This document shows positions 9,631 to 18,687 of a stretch of 60,048 nucleotides of DNA, in pieces (positions within the stretch are counted from its first letter, which is position 1; every line of letters begins with the position of its first letter). The notes under the pieces are model-generated. The model was not told where the DNA came from. It ran no database searches and was given only the letters and a program-made list of their open reading frames with translations. A program made the translations under genes and the position numbers. The DNA is from Planctomycetota bacterium (GTDB taxonomy: Bacteria > Planctomycetota > UBA1135 > GCA-002686595). The stretch spans positions 1 through 60,048 of the forward strand of contig SIAI01000025.1 in assembly GCA_009691855.1 (NCBI GenBank). Reading direction: 5' to 3'.

Positions 9631-10764
9631 ATGAGCGCGAACCCCACGAAGCCCATCACCCCCATCGACGTCGCCGCCGAACGCGCCGAGCTCGGCCCGG
9701 CGCTGGAGGACGCGCTGCTGCGCACCCTGGCCTCGGGCAAGTTCGTGCTCGGGCCGGAGGTCGAGGCGCTGGAGAAGGACTTCGCCGCGCACCACGGCGC
9801 CAAGCACGGCATCGGCGTCGGCACGGGCACGGACGCGTTGTGGCTCGGCTTGCTGGCGCTGGGCGTCGAGCCCGGCGACCACGTCGTCACCACGCCCTTC
9901 ACCTTCTTCGCCTCGGCCGCCGCGATCGCGCTGATCGGCGCGCGCCCGGTGCTGGCCGATGTGGACCCTGCCACCGCGCTGCTCGATCCTGCCCTGGTCG
10001 AGCGCGAGCTCGACGCGCAGACGACCTGCATCCTGCCCGTGCACCTCTACGGACAGCTGTGCGACATGCGCGCCTTCCGCACCCTGGCCGACAAGCGCGG
10101 CTTGAAGCTGCTGGAGGACGGCGCCCAGGCCCACGGCGCGCGCCGCGACGGTCAGGCCTGCGGCACGCTGGGCGACGCGGGCACGTTCTCGTTCTACGTC
10201 ACCAAGAACCTCGGCGCGGCGGGCGAGGGCGGCATGGTGCTCACGCAGCACGACGAGGTCGCGCTCGCCCTGCGCCAGCTGCGCGACCACGGCTCGCCCG
10301 TGAAGTACGTGCACCAGCGCATCGGCACGAACTCGCGCCTGCAGGCGCTGCAGGCGGCGCTGCTCAACGTCAAGCTGCCGCACCTGGAGCGCTGGAACGA
10401 GCGTCGCCGCGCGCTGGCCGCGCGCTACGACGCGGCCTTCGCGGGCAGCCAGACCGTCGTGCCCCTGGCGCGTGCCAGCGGCGCCACGCACGCCTTTCAC
10501 CAGTACACGGTGCGCATCCGCGGCGGGCGCACGCGCGACGAGGTCCTCAAAGCCCTGGCCGAACGCCAGATCTTCGCCGCGGTGCACTACCCCACTCCGG
10601 TACACCTGCAAGAAGCCGCCAAGCCCTGGGGCTACGGCCCGGGTGACTTCCCGCACGCCGAGGCCCTGGCGCGCGAGGTCCTGTGCCTGCCGATCCATCC
10701 GTTCCTGAGCGCGAGCGACGTCGAGCGCGTGGCCGAGAACGTGCTCGCGCTGGCGCAGGAGTAA
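9631..10764 (+). CDS. DegT/DnrJ/EryC1/StrS-family sugar aminotransferase
   Basis: A 377-residue PLP enzyme of the family that aminates nucleotide-linked keto sugars for surface polysaccharides. It carries the cofactor-phosphate motif GVGTGTDALWLGL and the family motif TTPFTFFASAAAI. The aspartate region is LLEDGAQAHGA, and the Schiff-base lysine lies in FYVTKNLGAAGEGG (about K192). Length and C-terminal HYPTPVHLQEA with GDFPHAEALAREVLCLPIHP are complete. The ATG at 9631 matches the family start, whereas the upstream in-frame ATG at 9583 adds a low-complexity leader. No other sugar-nucleotide gene is adjacent, so the exact substrate is open. Confidence 0.9.
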   Translation: MSANPTKPITPIDVAAERAELGPALEDALLRTLASGKFVLGPEVEALEKDFAAHHGAKHGIGVGTGTDALWLGLLALGVEPGDHVVTTPFTFFASAAAIALIGARPVLADVDPATALLDPALVERELDAQTTCILPVHLYGQLCDMRAFRTLADKRGLKLLEDGAQAHGARRDGQACGTLGDAGTFSFYVTKNLGAAGEGGMVLTQHDEVALALRQLRDHGSPVKYVHQRIGTNSRLQALQAALLNVKLPHLERWNERRRALAARYDAAFAGSQTVVPLARASGATHAFHQYTVRIRGGRTRDEVLKALAERQIFAAVHYPTPVHLQEAAKPWGYGPGDFPHAEALAREVLCLPIHPFLSASDVERVAENVLALAQE

Positions 10765-10812
10765 TCCTTTCCCTCCGGCTGGGCGCGGTCGGCGGGCCGA
10801 TAGAACGCCTCG

Positions 10813-13218
10813 GTGTCCGCGCCCGAGCCCCAGCCGCCCACGCGCCGCCCCGTCCTCGGGCTGGCGCACACGGTGCTCTTCCCGCACGACGTGTGCACGG
10901 TCGAGGTGACCGAGCCCGAGAACCTGCGCGCACTGGCGCGCATGAACGCGCTCGATGGGCAGATCGTGGCCGCGCCGCTGCGCGAGCACGAGCAACACGA
11001 AGCCGCGCGCGGCGAACGCTTCCACCCGATCGGGACCCTGGCGCGCGTCGTCTCGCGCGTGTCCCTGCCGCAGGGTGGCGTGCGCATCGTGCTCCAGGGT
11101 CTGCGGCGCGTCGCGCTGGGCGCGCTCGAGCTCGAGGACGGCTGCGCCTGGTCGAGCGGCGCGCGCGTCGAGAGCGTGCCGCTGGCCGACGCCGAGCAGG
11201 CCGCGCGCGAGCGCGCGCGCCTGGCCAGCCTGCTTTCCGCGCTGGCCGAGGTCGAGCCGGCAGTCTCGCGCGAGCTGCCGGGCATGATCGGCCTGTACGG
11301 CGAGGACGACGAGCGCATCACCGATCTGGTGGCCGCGCTGCTGCCGCTGGCACACTCCGAGCGCGCGTGTCTGCTGGGCCAGGGCGACCCGGCGCGGCGT
11401 ACGGCGACCCTGCTCCACCATCTCGATTCGGCGCTGGTACGCGCGCGCGCCGGCAACGCGCTCGACGGGCGCGTGGCCGAGCGCCTGCGGCGGCGCTACC
11501 TGCGCGCCAAGCTGGCCGAACTCAAGGACGAGCTCGGCGAACCCTCGGCCCACGAGCGCGAGATCGAGCGCTTCCAGGAGCGCATCGAGGCCGCGCCGCT
11601 CTCGCTCGAGGCGCGCACGGTGGCGCTGCGCGAGCTCGACCACCTGCGCCGCGCGGCCGGCGGCTCGCAAACCGCCGCGCGCCTGCGCGGCTACCTGGAC
11701 TGGATGCTCGAGCTGCCCTGGCCGGCGGCGCGCGCGCGCGACGAGGCCCAGGAGTTCGAGCACGTCGAGGAGCGCCTGTCGCAGAGCCACCGCGGCCTGG
11801 CCGACGTGAAGCGCCGCATCGCCGAGTTCCTGGCCGTGCGCCAGCTGCGCGGCAGCGCGCGCGGCACGGTGCTGTGCTTCCTCGGGCCCCCGGGCACGGG
11901 CAAGTCGAGCATGGGCCGCGCGGTCGCGAGCGCGCTCGGCCGGCCGCTCTTGAACATCCCGATCGGCACGATCACGCACGAAAGGGAGATCGTCGGCCTG
12001 CCGCACGAGCGCCTCAGCGGTTCGCCGGGCGCGATCCTGGCCGGACTCCATCGCGTCGGCGCGGCCGATCCGGTCATCCTGCTGGACGAGATCGACAAGG
12101 TCTCGCTGGGCGGCGAGGGCCACGCGGCCGGGGCGCTGCTGTCGCTGCTCGATCCCGAGCAGAACGGCGAGTTCCTGGACCAGTACCTCGGGGTGCCCTT
12201 CGACCTCTCGAACTGCCTGTTCCTCGCGACCGCGACGGACGCCGGGCCGATCCCCGAGGCGCTGCTGGACCGCATGGAGACGATCGAGTTCGCCGGCTAC
12301 AGCGAGCCCGAGAAGTACGAGATCGCGCGCGCGCACCTCCTGCGCCGCGCGCGCGAGTACGCCGGGCTCCAGGCGAAACAGCTGACGGTCACCCCCGGGG
12401 CGCTGCGCGCGCTGATCCGCGGCTACACCGAGGAGGCCGGCGTGCGCCAGCTGCAGCGCCACCTGATCTCGCTGGCGCGCAAGGCCGCGGTCGAGGTCGT
12501 GCGCGGCGGAAAACCCCTGAGCGTGCGCAAGGAAGACCTGGCGAACCTCCTGGGGCCGCGCACGGTCGAGGAGGACCTGCGCGTGCGCCGCCCGGCGGTG
12601 GGCGTGACCACCGGGCTCGCCTGGACCTCGGCCGGGGGCTCGCTCCTGCCCATCGAGGTGATCCAGATGCCGGGCTCGGGGCGCCTGATCCTGACCGGCT
12701 CGCTGGGCGACGTCTTGCGTGAGTCGGTGCAGACCGCGGTATCCTACGTGCGCACCTTTTGCTCGCATCTCGGGTTGGAATCGAACGTGCTCGACAACAT
12801 CGATCTGCACCTGCACCTGCCCTCGGCGGGCACGCCCAAGGACGGCCCCTCGGCCGGCGTGGCGATCGCGACCGCGCTGGTGTCGCTGTTGACGCGCGAT
12901 CCGGCGCGCCACGACGTGGCCATGACGGGCGAGATGTCGCTGCTCGGCCAGGTGCTGGGCGTGGGCGGGATCCGCGAGAAGCTCCTGGCCGCGATCCGCG
13001 CCGGTGTGCCGGACGTGATCCTGCCGCGGCGCAACGCCGAGGACTGCCTGCGTCTCGACCCGGAGATCCGCCGCCGCGTGCGCATCCACCTGATCGACGA
13101 CGTGCGCGAGGCCTTCGAGATCGCCATCTGCGCCACGCGCCCGGTGGCCGACGAGACCACGATCGCGATCGAGCGCACGCCGCGGCGGCGCTCCGCGCGC
13201 GAGGGCCGGGATGGCTGA
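10813..13218 (+). CDS. lon: ATP-dependent protease Lon
   Basis: An 801-residue serine protease for damaged and regulatory proteins. The N-terminal substrate-binding domain covers about residues 13-215. The AAA+ module has Walker A GPPGTGKSS (about 357-365), Walker B VILLDEIDK (about 422) and sensor residues near LFLATATDAGPIPEALLDRM. The protease domain carries the catalytic Ser in PKDGPSAGVAIATAL (about 679) and the Lys in REKLLAAIRAG (about 722). Length and domain order are normal for LonA. The start is GTG. The last 8 bp overlap the next gene. Confidence 0.96.
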   Translation: MSAPEPQPPTRRPVLGLAHTVLFPHDVCTVEVTEPENLRALARMNALDGQIVAAPLREHEQHEAARGERFHPIGTLARVVSRVSLPQGGVRIVLQGLRRVALGALELEDGCAWSSGARVESVPLADAEQAARERARLASLLSALAEVEPAVSRELPGMIGLYGEDDERITDLVAALLPLAHSERACLLGQGDPARRTATLLHHLDSALVRARAGNALDGRVAERLRRRYLRAKLAELKDELGEPSAHEREIERFQERIEAAPLSLEARTVALRELDHLRRAAGGSQTAARLRGYLDWMLELPWPAARARDEAQEFEHVEERLSQSHRGLADVKRRIAEFLAVRQLRGSARGTVLCFLGPPGTGKSSMGRAVASALGRPLLNIPIGTITHEREIVGLPHERLSGSPGAILAGLHRVGAADPVILLDEIDKVSLGGEGHAAGALLSLLDPEQNGEFLDQYLGVPFDLSNCLFLATATDAGPIPEALLDRMETIEFAGYSEPEKYEIARAHLLRRAREYAGLQAKQLTVTPGALRALIRGYTEEAGVRQLQRHLISLARKAAVEVVRGGKPLSVRKEDLANLLGPRTVEEDLRVRRPAVGVTTGLAWTSAGGSLLPIEVIQMPGSGRLILTGSLGDVLRESVQTAVSYVRTFCSHLGLESNVLDNIDLHLHLPSAGTPKDGPSAGVAIATALVSLLTRDPARHDVAMTGEMSLLGQVLGVGGIREKLLAAIRAGVPDVILPRRNAEDCLRLDPEIRRRVRIHLIDDVREAFEIAICATRPVADETTIAIERTPRRRSAREGRDG

Positions 13219-14341
13219 TCACGGCCACTGCGGCGTCACGAGCGTGTTCGCGCGCCTGCTGCTCGTCGTGCTCGCGTGCGCGCTGCTCAACGCGCCGTCC
13301 CTCGCCCAAGGGAAGCACGGCAAAGGCGGCAAGGGCGGCGCGCCGCACGGACCGAGCCGGAAGGCCGGTGCGAAGAAGCCCGCCGCGGCTCCGCCGCCGG
13401 ACCCGCTGAAGGAGGCCGACCGCATCACGGCCGTCGCCGATCACCAGACCGAGGTCGACGAGGCCGAACAGAAGCTGCTGCGCGAGCACTTCAAGGTCTG
13501 CGACCTCGACGGCAACGGCTGGCTCTCGCTGCGCGAGCTCGAGATCACGCTGGCGCTGCCCAAGGACGACTATCGCCGCGCGGACACGAACCAGGACGGG
13601 CGCCTCGACCCCCAGGAGTTCGCCGCGCAGAAGACGCAGTTCTTCGCGCGCCTCGGCGCCGAACTGAAGCTCGAGCCCAAGAGCGCGAAGAAGCCCGAGC
13701 CGCCCGCAGGGGCGCTCGTCGAGCCGCCCGTGGCGCAGCCCGCGCCGGAGCCGAGCCCGAAGTCCGAGCGCAAGCGTCCGCACGCGCCGCGCAGCGAGCT
13801 CGAAGCCGTGTACCCGCGCCCGATCGATCTGCTCGGGCGCTACGACGCCGACAAGAGCAAGGGCCTCGACGCGGCCGAGATCGAGAAGCTGCTGCTCGAG
13901 CTGGGGCTCGAGCTCTCCGCCGATCAGCTGGCGACCAGCATGGATCCCGACGACTCGGGCCAGCTCGAGACCAACGAATTGATCAACCTGGCGTGGATGG
14001 CCTCGCGCCACCTGCCCGAGTCCCTGCGCCCGAAGGCGCCTGCAGAGCCCACCTTGGCGGCCGAGCCGGGCGTCGCCGCGGACCCGGCCGCTTCGCCCTC
14101 CGACCAGATCCCGTCCGCGGCGGCCAAGGCGTCCGCGGCCAAGGGCCGGGGCTTCACGCACTTCGGCCGGCTCGACGCCGACCACGACGGCTTCATCGGC
14201 GAGAGCGACCTGCGCACGCTGCAGAACCCGGCACGCGTGAATCTGCGGCTCTCGGCCGTGCTCTCGGTCCTGGACAAGGACGGCGACGGGAAGCTCTCCG
14301 AGGCGGAGTTCCACGCCTCGATGCACGCGACGCCGCGCTAG
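13211..14341 (+). CDS. secreted EF-hand calcium-binding protein
   Basis: A 376-residue exported protein with a cleavable signal peptide (LLLVVLACALLNAPSLAQG). It has six EF-hand-like loops: DLDGNGWLSLRE, DTNQDGRLDPQE, DADKSKGLDAAE, DPDDSGQLETNE, DADHDGFIGESD and DKDGDGKLSEAE. They lie in three pairs separated by Pro/Ala/Lys-rich linkers. The spacing and acidic residues fit canonical 12-residue Ca2+ loops. The third has Lys at loop positions 4 and 6 and is probably weak. The gene overlaps the end of lon by 8 bp, so the two are likely co-transcribed. The role is unknown, perhaps extracellular Ca2+ binding or adhesion. Confidence 0.85.
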   Translation: MADHGHCGVTSVFARLLLVVLACALLNAPSLAQGKHGKGGKGGAPHGPSRKAGAKKPAAAPPPDPLKEADRITAVADHQTEVDEAEQKLLREHFKVCDLDGNGWLSLRELEITLALPKDDYRRADTNQDGRLDPQEFAAQKTQFFARLGAELKLEPKSAKKPEPPAGALVEPPVAQPAPEPSPKSERKRPHAPRSELEAVYPRPIDLLGRYDADKSKGLDAAEIEKLLLELGLELSADQLATSMDPDDSGQLETNELINLAWMASRHLPESLRPKAPAEPTLAAEPGVAADPAASPSDQIPSAAAKASAAKGRGFTHFGRLDADHDGFIGESDLRTLQNPARVNLRLSAVLSVLDKDGDGKLSEAEFHASMHATPR

Positions 14342-14369
14342 ACTCTCGCGTCCCCTGCGAGGTCCAGTC

Positions 14370-14912
14370 ATGAGCCGCCCTGCGCCTTCGTTCTTCTTCC
14401 CCCTGTTCGCTCTGGTCGCCTGCGCGTCGTCGCCAGAGAAGCCCACGCCCGTCGAAGCAACAGCGCAGGAGTTCTTCACTTACCACGCGACCGTCGCGTC
14501 CGTCCCCGAAGGTGCGTCGAACCTCCTCGTCAGCGTCCGCCTGCCGGAGGAATGGCCCACCGGCGTGCTACGTCCGCTGCAGGCCCACGGACTGGTGGGG
14601 AACGCCCCGTTCGAGCACGCCTTTGCCGAACTCGTCTTGCCCTCCAACATGGACTTCGACAGCGACGTTTCGTGGACGGAAGGGCCTGTCAGCCTGAGCG
14701 TGAACACCCGTCAAAAGAGCGGCACCCGCCATTGGGAGTTGGGCGTGGAGACGCACGGCAAACCGCTCGAGCTGTCCCTGCGTTTGGCGCAGATGACCGG
14801 CGCCCCGATCGATGCCAGCGCGCTGGAACAGGAGCTTGCGCGCGGCACGACGGCCACGGTGGACGGCAAACCCGTGGAGGGTCTGGCGACGCGCCTCGAG
14901 CGCTCGAAATAG
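14370..14912 (+). CDS. small lipoprotein of unknown function
   Basis: A 180-residue protein with a short signal peptide ending in a lipobox (LFALVACASS). The mature part is mainly predicted beta strand, with phrases such as NLLVSVRLPEEWPTG and GVETHGKPLELSLRLAQMTG. I do not recognise the family. It follows the EF-hand gene by 28 nt, with a possible ribosome site (GAGG) 10 nt upstream of the ATG, and a stem-loop follows it. Confidence 0.7.
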   Translation: MSRPAPSFFFPLFALVACASSPEKPTPVEATAQEFFTYHATVASVPEGASNLLVSVRLPEEWPTGVLRPLQAHGLVGNAPFEHAFAELVLPSNMDFDSDVSWTEGPVSLSVNTRQKSGTRHWELGVETHGKPLELSLRLAQMTGAPIDASALEQELARGTTATVDGKPVEGLATRLERSK

Positions 14913-14961
14913 GCAGAGGCGCGAGAGGACTCGCGCGCGGACCACTTCGCGGCCTCGAAGA

Positions 14962-15000
14962 GCGCCGCGACGTTCGTCGCGGCGCATCTTCTCGGCCTTT
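14962..15000 (+). terminator. stem-loop between convergent genes
   Basis: A perfect 10-bp stem GCGCCGCGAC/GTCGCGGCGC with loop GTTC lies at 14962-14985. It is followed on the plus strand by ATCTTCTCGGCCTTT. It sits 49 nt after the lipoprotein stop and just before the end of the opposing operon, where a terminator is expected. The U-tract is interrupted, so termination strength is uncertain. Confidence 0.5.
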
Positions 15001-16091
15001 CAGGTGAGCAGCGCCTCGAGCGCCTCCAAGCGCGGGCCGCCGTCGGGCTCGCTGACCGCGAAGCGCGCGTGCGTCTTGCCCTTGAGCGTCACGCCCGCGA
15101 ACGAGCCGTCCAGCGCGACGATGTAGAACTGGATGTCGAACGACGGCCGGCCGTCGGGGCCGATGAGCGCCGGCTGCCACAGCGCCTGGCGCTCGGTCTC
15201 GCGCACGATGCGGCGCAGGATCTCCATGCCGGCGTCCTTGGGCGCACGGCCGTTGCGCAGCTGCTCGACGATCATCGCGCTGGCGCAGGCCAGGATCGAG
15301 GCCTCGCCGCGGCCGGTCGAGCCCGCGCTGCCGGCCTCGCCGTCGCAGTACAGGCCCGCGCCGACGATCGCGGAATCGCCCACGCGTCCGGGGATCTTGA
15401 AGGCCAGGCCCGAGGTCGAGGTGGCGCAGGCGACGTTGCCGTCGAGCGCGAGCACCGAGCAGTGGATCGTGCCGTGGCGCTCGAAGCGCGCGGGCACGAA
15501 GCTGGTCTTCGTGTCTTTCGAGGGCGGCGCACTCTTCGGCGGCGCGGGCGGCGGACCGAGGCGGTCGTCCTGGTCGGACAAGCCCTCCTTCCACTTCATC
15601 CACACCGCGCGCGACTCTTCGGTCAGGAGCTCGGTGTGCGGGAAGCCGTGCGCGCGCGCGAAGCGGTAGGCGTCGGCGCCGAAGATCTGACAGTGGTCGG
15701 TGCGCTCGAGCACGATGCGCGCGACCTCGATCGGGTGCAGGATGTCCTCGATCGCCGCCACCGCGCCCGACTTGTGGATGCGCCCGTCCATGCAGGCCGC
15801 GTCGAGCTGCACCACGCCGTCCTCGTTGGGCGTGCCGCCCAGGCCGACGCTGGTGTCCTTGGGGTCGGCCTCGGCCACCTTGCACACCTCGATCGCCGCG
15901 TCGAGCGGCGCGCCGCCGGCGAGCAGGTGCTCGAACTGCGCCTGCATGCCGGGCAGCGCGTTTTCGCTGCCGACCATGACCGGTTTGCGACCGGCGCTCG
16001 AAACCGCGCGCACCTCGCGCGCGCTGGCACAGGAGGCGGCGAGTCCGGCGCTTCCGCCGACGAAAGCGCGACGGGAGAGGGGCAGCGACAT
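15000..16091 (-). CDS. N4-(beta-N-acetylglucosaminyl)-L-asparaginase / isoaspartyl peptidase family
   Basis: A 363-residue Ntn-hydrolase that processes itself to expose a catalytic threonine. The nucleophile is T208 in ERHGTIHCSVLAL, followed by the beta-subunit signature ACATSTSGLAFKIPGRVGD and DSAIVGAGLYCD. The first 27 residues form a twin-arginine-type signal (LSRRAFVGGSAGLAAS), so export by Tat is likely. Residues 172-200 form a Pro/Lys-rich linker just before the cleavage site, as in other members. It is the last gene of the hpt-truD-mtnP operon, 5 nt after the M28 peptidase. The natural substrate (glycosylated Asn, isoaspartyl peptides) cannot be fixed from sequence. Confidence 0.88.
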   Translation of the reverse strand: MSLPLSRRAFVGGSAGLAASCASAREVRAVSSAGRKPVMVGSENALPGMQAQFEHLLAGGAPLDAAIEVCKVAEADPKDTSVGLGGTPNEDGVVQLDAACMDGRIHKSGAVAAIEDILHPIEVARIVLERTDHCQIFGADAYRFARAHGFPHTELLTEESRAVWMKWKEGLSDQDDRLGPPPAPPKSAPPSKDTKTSFVPARFERHGTIHCSVLALDGNVACATSTSGLAFKIPGRVGDSAIVGAGLYCDGEAGSAGSTGRGEASILACASAMIVEQLRNGRAPKDAGMEILRRIVRETERQALWQPALIGPDGRPSFDIQFYIVALDGSFAGVTLKGKTHARFAVSEPDGGPRLEALEALLT

Positions 16092-16096
16092 GGCGG

Positions 16097-17803
16097 CTAC
16101 TTCTTGGGTTTGGGGAGCTTCTCTTCGGTTCCGCGGCACAGGCTGATCAGCCACTCGCGCGTGCCGTCGCGCCAGCTCTCCCAGCGCTCGAAGAGCTCGA
16201 TGTCCTGGACCTCCTCGGCCTTCTTCGAGCGCAGCTGGAAGTCGCGCTCGTTGCTGCGGAGGTAGCGGTCGAGGTCGGTCGGCAGCGGCGAGGCGACCGC
16301 CAGCGCGGTCGAGAGCAGCGCCGAGCTGGTGCGGCGCATCTCCTCGGCATCGACGTACTGCATGCGGTCCAGACTGGTGTGATAGGTGAAGTCGGTGAAG
16401 TGCCAGAACAGGACCGCCGGGATGCCGCGGCGGATGAAGATGTCGTGGTCGCTGCCGCCCTCCCAGGGGTGCTCGGCCGTCTTCCAAGTGCCGCCCTCGA
16501 GCAGCGACACGTCGGCCATCGCGCAGCGCGCGATCACCGCCAGGCCGTTGGGGACGATCTGGCTCGCGTCGACCTGCCCCGCGCCCCACGGCGTATGGAA
16601 GTCGGGCCCCAGCACCCTGAGCGCACCGGGGTCGTAGTTGCGCTCCAGCAGCGCGATCGCGTTGGTCTCCTTCGACTGCCCGGTCATGTCCGAGGAGATG
16701 CCGATCACGGGCTTGAGGTCGGTGCTGGCGAGCCAGCTGTCGGTCTGGCGGAACTCGTCGCCCCACAGGAACACCAGCGTGCGATCGGGCCAGGGGATCG
16801 ACTTTGCGTGCAGCGCTTCGACCAGCGCGCGCGCGCCCTCCAGCAGGCCGGCCACGCCGCTGGCGTTGTCGCACGCGCCGGGCTCTTGCACGTGGCTGAC
16901 GGCCACCACGGCCTCGCCCGGGCGCTTGTCGCCCCGGATCTTGGCCATCACCGTGCGCAGCGGGCGCTTGTCGAAGCGAACGTTGGCCTCGAGCTCGAGC
17001 TGCACGCGCGCGCCGCGCTGCTGCGCGCGCTCCACCGCGTCGTCGATGGCTTCCTTGGTGCGTGCCGAGATCTGGAACACAGGGAGGGCCGTGCCCGGAT
17101 CGAGGGTCGTGAACTGGATCGCCTCCAGGTGTCGGCGCGCGCCGGTAGTGTCCTCGTTGAAGGTCTGCAGCGAGGCCGAGACGATCGCCACCGCGCCGCA
17201 GTTCTTCGCGCGCATGATCACCTGGCCGACGTCCACGTTGGTGACCAACACCATGCCCTGCTTGACGTCGGCCAGGCGCAGGGCGACGTCGGCCTTGAGC
17301 GCGCACGCGGGCGCGTTGACGGGCAGCATCACGCGATCCACATCCTCCGCCTTGGCGAAGGAGTGCAGCGTGCGCGGCTCCTCGCCGTCCACGCGCAGCA
17401 CCATCTTGCCCGACAGCGGAGTCCAGGCGTTGACCTCGCCCGCGGGCAGGAACTCGACCTGCAAGCGCTCGTCCGCACCGTCGAAGCCGATCTCGCGCAG
17501 CTCCTTGTCGAGGCGCGCCAGGACCTCCTCGTAGCCGTCGTTCGCCGGCGCGCGGTAGTAGCGGTCGATGAAGCTGACCAGCTCGAGCGCGCGGTGCGGG
17601 CGGAAGCCCTCGTGCAGGATGCGCGCGAAGCGCGCCGTGCCCGAGTCGGCGATCTCGACCGGGGGGCCGAGGTGGAAGTCCTGCACGCCCGCCTGGGGAT
17701 TGGTCTTCTCGATCAGCGTGCGCAGCTCGGGCTCGATCCCGGTGCAGGCCACGAGTGCGGCCAGAGCCGCACATGGTGCCAGGCGGAAGAACGGACGGTT
17801 CAT
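16097..17803 (-). CDS. M28-family zinc aminopeptidase, lipoprotein
   Basis: A 568-residue secreted metallopeptidase with signal peptide and lipobox (LAALVACTG, Cys20). The di-zinc site is visible as VAVSHVQEPGACDNASGVAG (His and bridging Asp), LVFLWGDEFRQTDSW (Glu), a downstream Asp and the C-terminal His in FTDFTYHTSLDRM. An inserted region around MVLVTNVDVGQVIMRAKNCG resembles a PA domain, as in aminopeptidase S and PSMA relatives. The preceding gene mtnP ends 11 nt upstream and the asparaginase starts 5 nt downstream. It may free amino acids from peptides outside the cytoplasm. Confidence 0.88.
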   Translation of the reverse strand: MNRPFFRLAPCAALAALVACTGIEPELRTLIEKTNPQAGVQDFHLGPPVEIADSGTARFARILHEGFRPHRALELVSFIDRYYRAPANDGYEEVLARLDKELREIGFDGADERLQVEFLPAGEVNAWTPLSGKMVLRVDGEEPRTLHSFAKAEDVDRVMLPVNAPACALKADVALRLADVKQGMVLVTNVDVGQVIMRAKNCGAVAIVSASLQTFNEDTTGARRHLEAIQFTTLDPGTALPVFQISARTKEAIDDAVERAQQRGARVQLELEANVRFDKRPLRTVMAKIRGDKRPGEAVVAVSHVQEPGACDNASGVAGLLEGARALVEALHAKSIPWPDRTLVFLWGDEFRQTDSWLASTDLKPVIGISSDMTGQSKETNAIALLERNYDPGALRVLGPDFHTPWGAGQVDASQIVPNGLAVIARCAMADVSLLEGGTWKTAEHPWEGGSDHDIFIRRGIPAVLFWHFTDFTYHTSLDRMQYVDAEEMRRTSSALLSTALAVASPLPTDLDRYLRSNERDFQLRSKKAEEVQDIELFERWESWRDGTREWLISLCRGTEEKLPKPKK

Positions 17804-17814
17804 GCGGCTCCCCT

Positions 17815-18687
17815 TCAGGTGGCAGGGCGATCCAGGTAGCGCGCGAGGAACAGGCCGAGTCGATCGCGGGCCTCGGCCGGGATCCTCGCGTGCTCCGTCA
17901 ATATCGCGAACCGGAGCGCATCCTGGCAAGGGCAACCGCGTCCGGGGGGCAGGCGCGGCACCAGCGCGGCGATCGCGCGTCGGGCGCCGGCCACGTTGCG
18001 AGCCATGACCGCCAGGATGGCCTCGACCGTGACGTCGCCGGATTCGTGCCAGCAGTCGTAGTCGGTGGCCATGGCCAGGGTCGAGTAGCACAGCTCGGCC
18101 TCGCGCGCCAAGCGCGCCTCCTGCAGGTTGGTCATGCCGATCACGTCGGCGCCCCAGCTGCGGTACAGACGCGACTCGGCGCGCGTCGAGAACTGCGGCC
18201 CCTCCATGTTCACGTAGGTGCCGCCCTCGTGCACCTTTAGGCCCACCTCGCGCGCGGCGGCGCCGACGTGCGTACGCAGGTCGGCGCAGGTGGGATCGGC
18301 GAACAAGACGTGCGCCACCACGCCGCGCTCGAAGAAGGTGTCGGGACGATGGCGCGTGCGATCGATGAACTGGTCCACGGCCACGAAGTCGCCGGGCACG
18401 ATGTCTTCGCGCAGGGAACCCACGGCCGAGAGCGACAGCACGCGCGTCGCACCCAGGGCCTTCAGGCCCCAGATGTTGGCGCGCGAGTTGATCTCGGTCG
18501 GGCTGATGCGGTGCCCGCGGCCGTGGCGCGGCAGGAAGACGAGCTTCGTGCCGCCGAGCGTGCCGGTGACGTAGACGTCCGAGGGCTCGCCGAAAGGCGT
18601 GGCCAGCGCGACCTCGCGCACGTCCTGCAGGCCCTCCAGCGCGTACAGACCCGAACCTCCGATCACGCCGAGGACTTGCGCGCTCAT
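17815..18687 (-). CDS. mtnP: S-methyl-5'-thioadenosine phosphorylase
   Basis: A 290-residue purine nucleoside phosphorylase-family enzyme that splits methylthioadenosine to adenine and methylthioribose-1-phosphate in methionine salvage. Recognisable motifs are GVIGGSGLY at the N-terminus, PRHGRGHRISPTEINSRANI (phosphate and trimer contacts), GSLREDIVPGDFVAVDQFID, and TYVNMEGPQFSTRAESR with GADVIGMTNLQEARLAREAE at the base site. In the last motif Asn replaces the more usual Thr/Ala after MT. The ATG overlaps the truD stop by 4 bp (ATGA), indicating translational coupling. Linkage to hpt suggests a purine-salvage group. Confidence 0.93.
   Translation of the reverse strand: MSAQVLGVIGGSGLYALEGLQDVREVALATPFGEPSDVYVTGTLGGTKLVFLPRHGRGHRISPTEINSRANIWGLKALGATRVLSLSAVGSLREDIVPGDFVAVDQFIDRTRHRPDTFFERGVVAHVLFADPTCADLRTHVGAAAREVGLKVHEGGTYVNMEGPQFSTRAESRLYRSWGADVIGMTNLQEARLAREAELCYSTLAMATDYDCWHESGDVTVEAILAVMARNVAGARRAIAALVPRLPPGRGCPCQDALRFAILTEHARIPAEARDRLGLFLARYLDRPAT

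Noticed and set aside
8479..13089. Upstream extension of the minus-strand permease frame through the ATPase, aminotransferase and lon genes
   Set aside because: The frame is open only because of high G+C; well-supported genes occupy the same DNA, and family alignment fixes the permease start at 8478.
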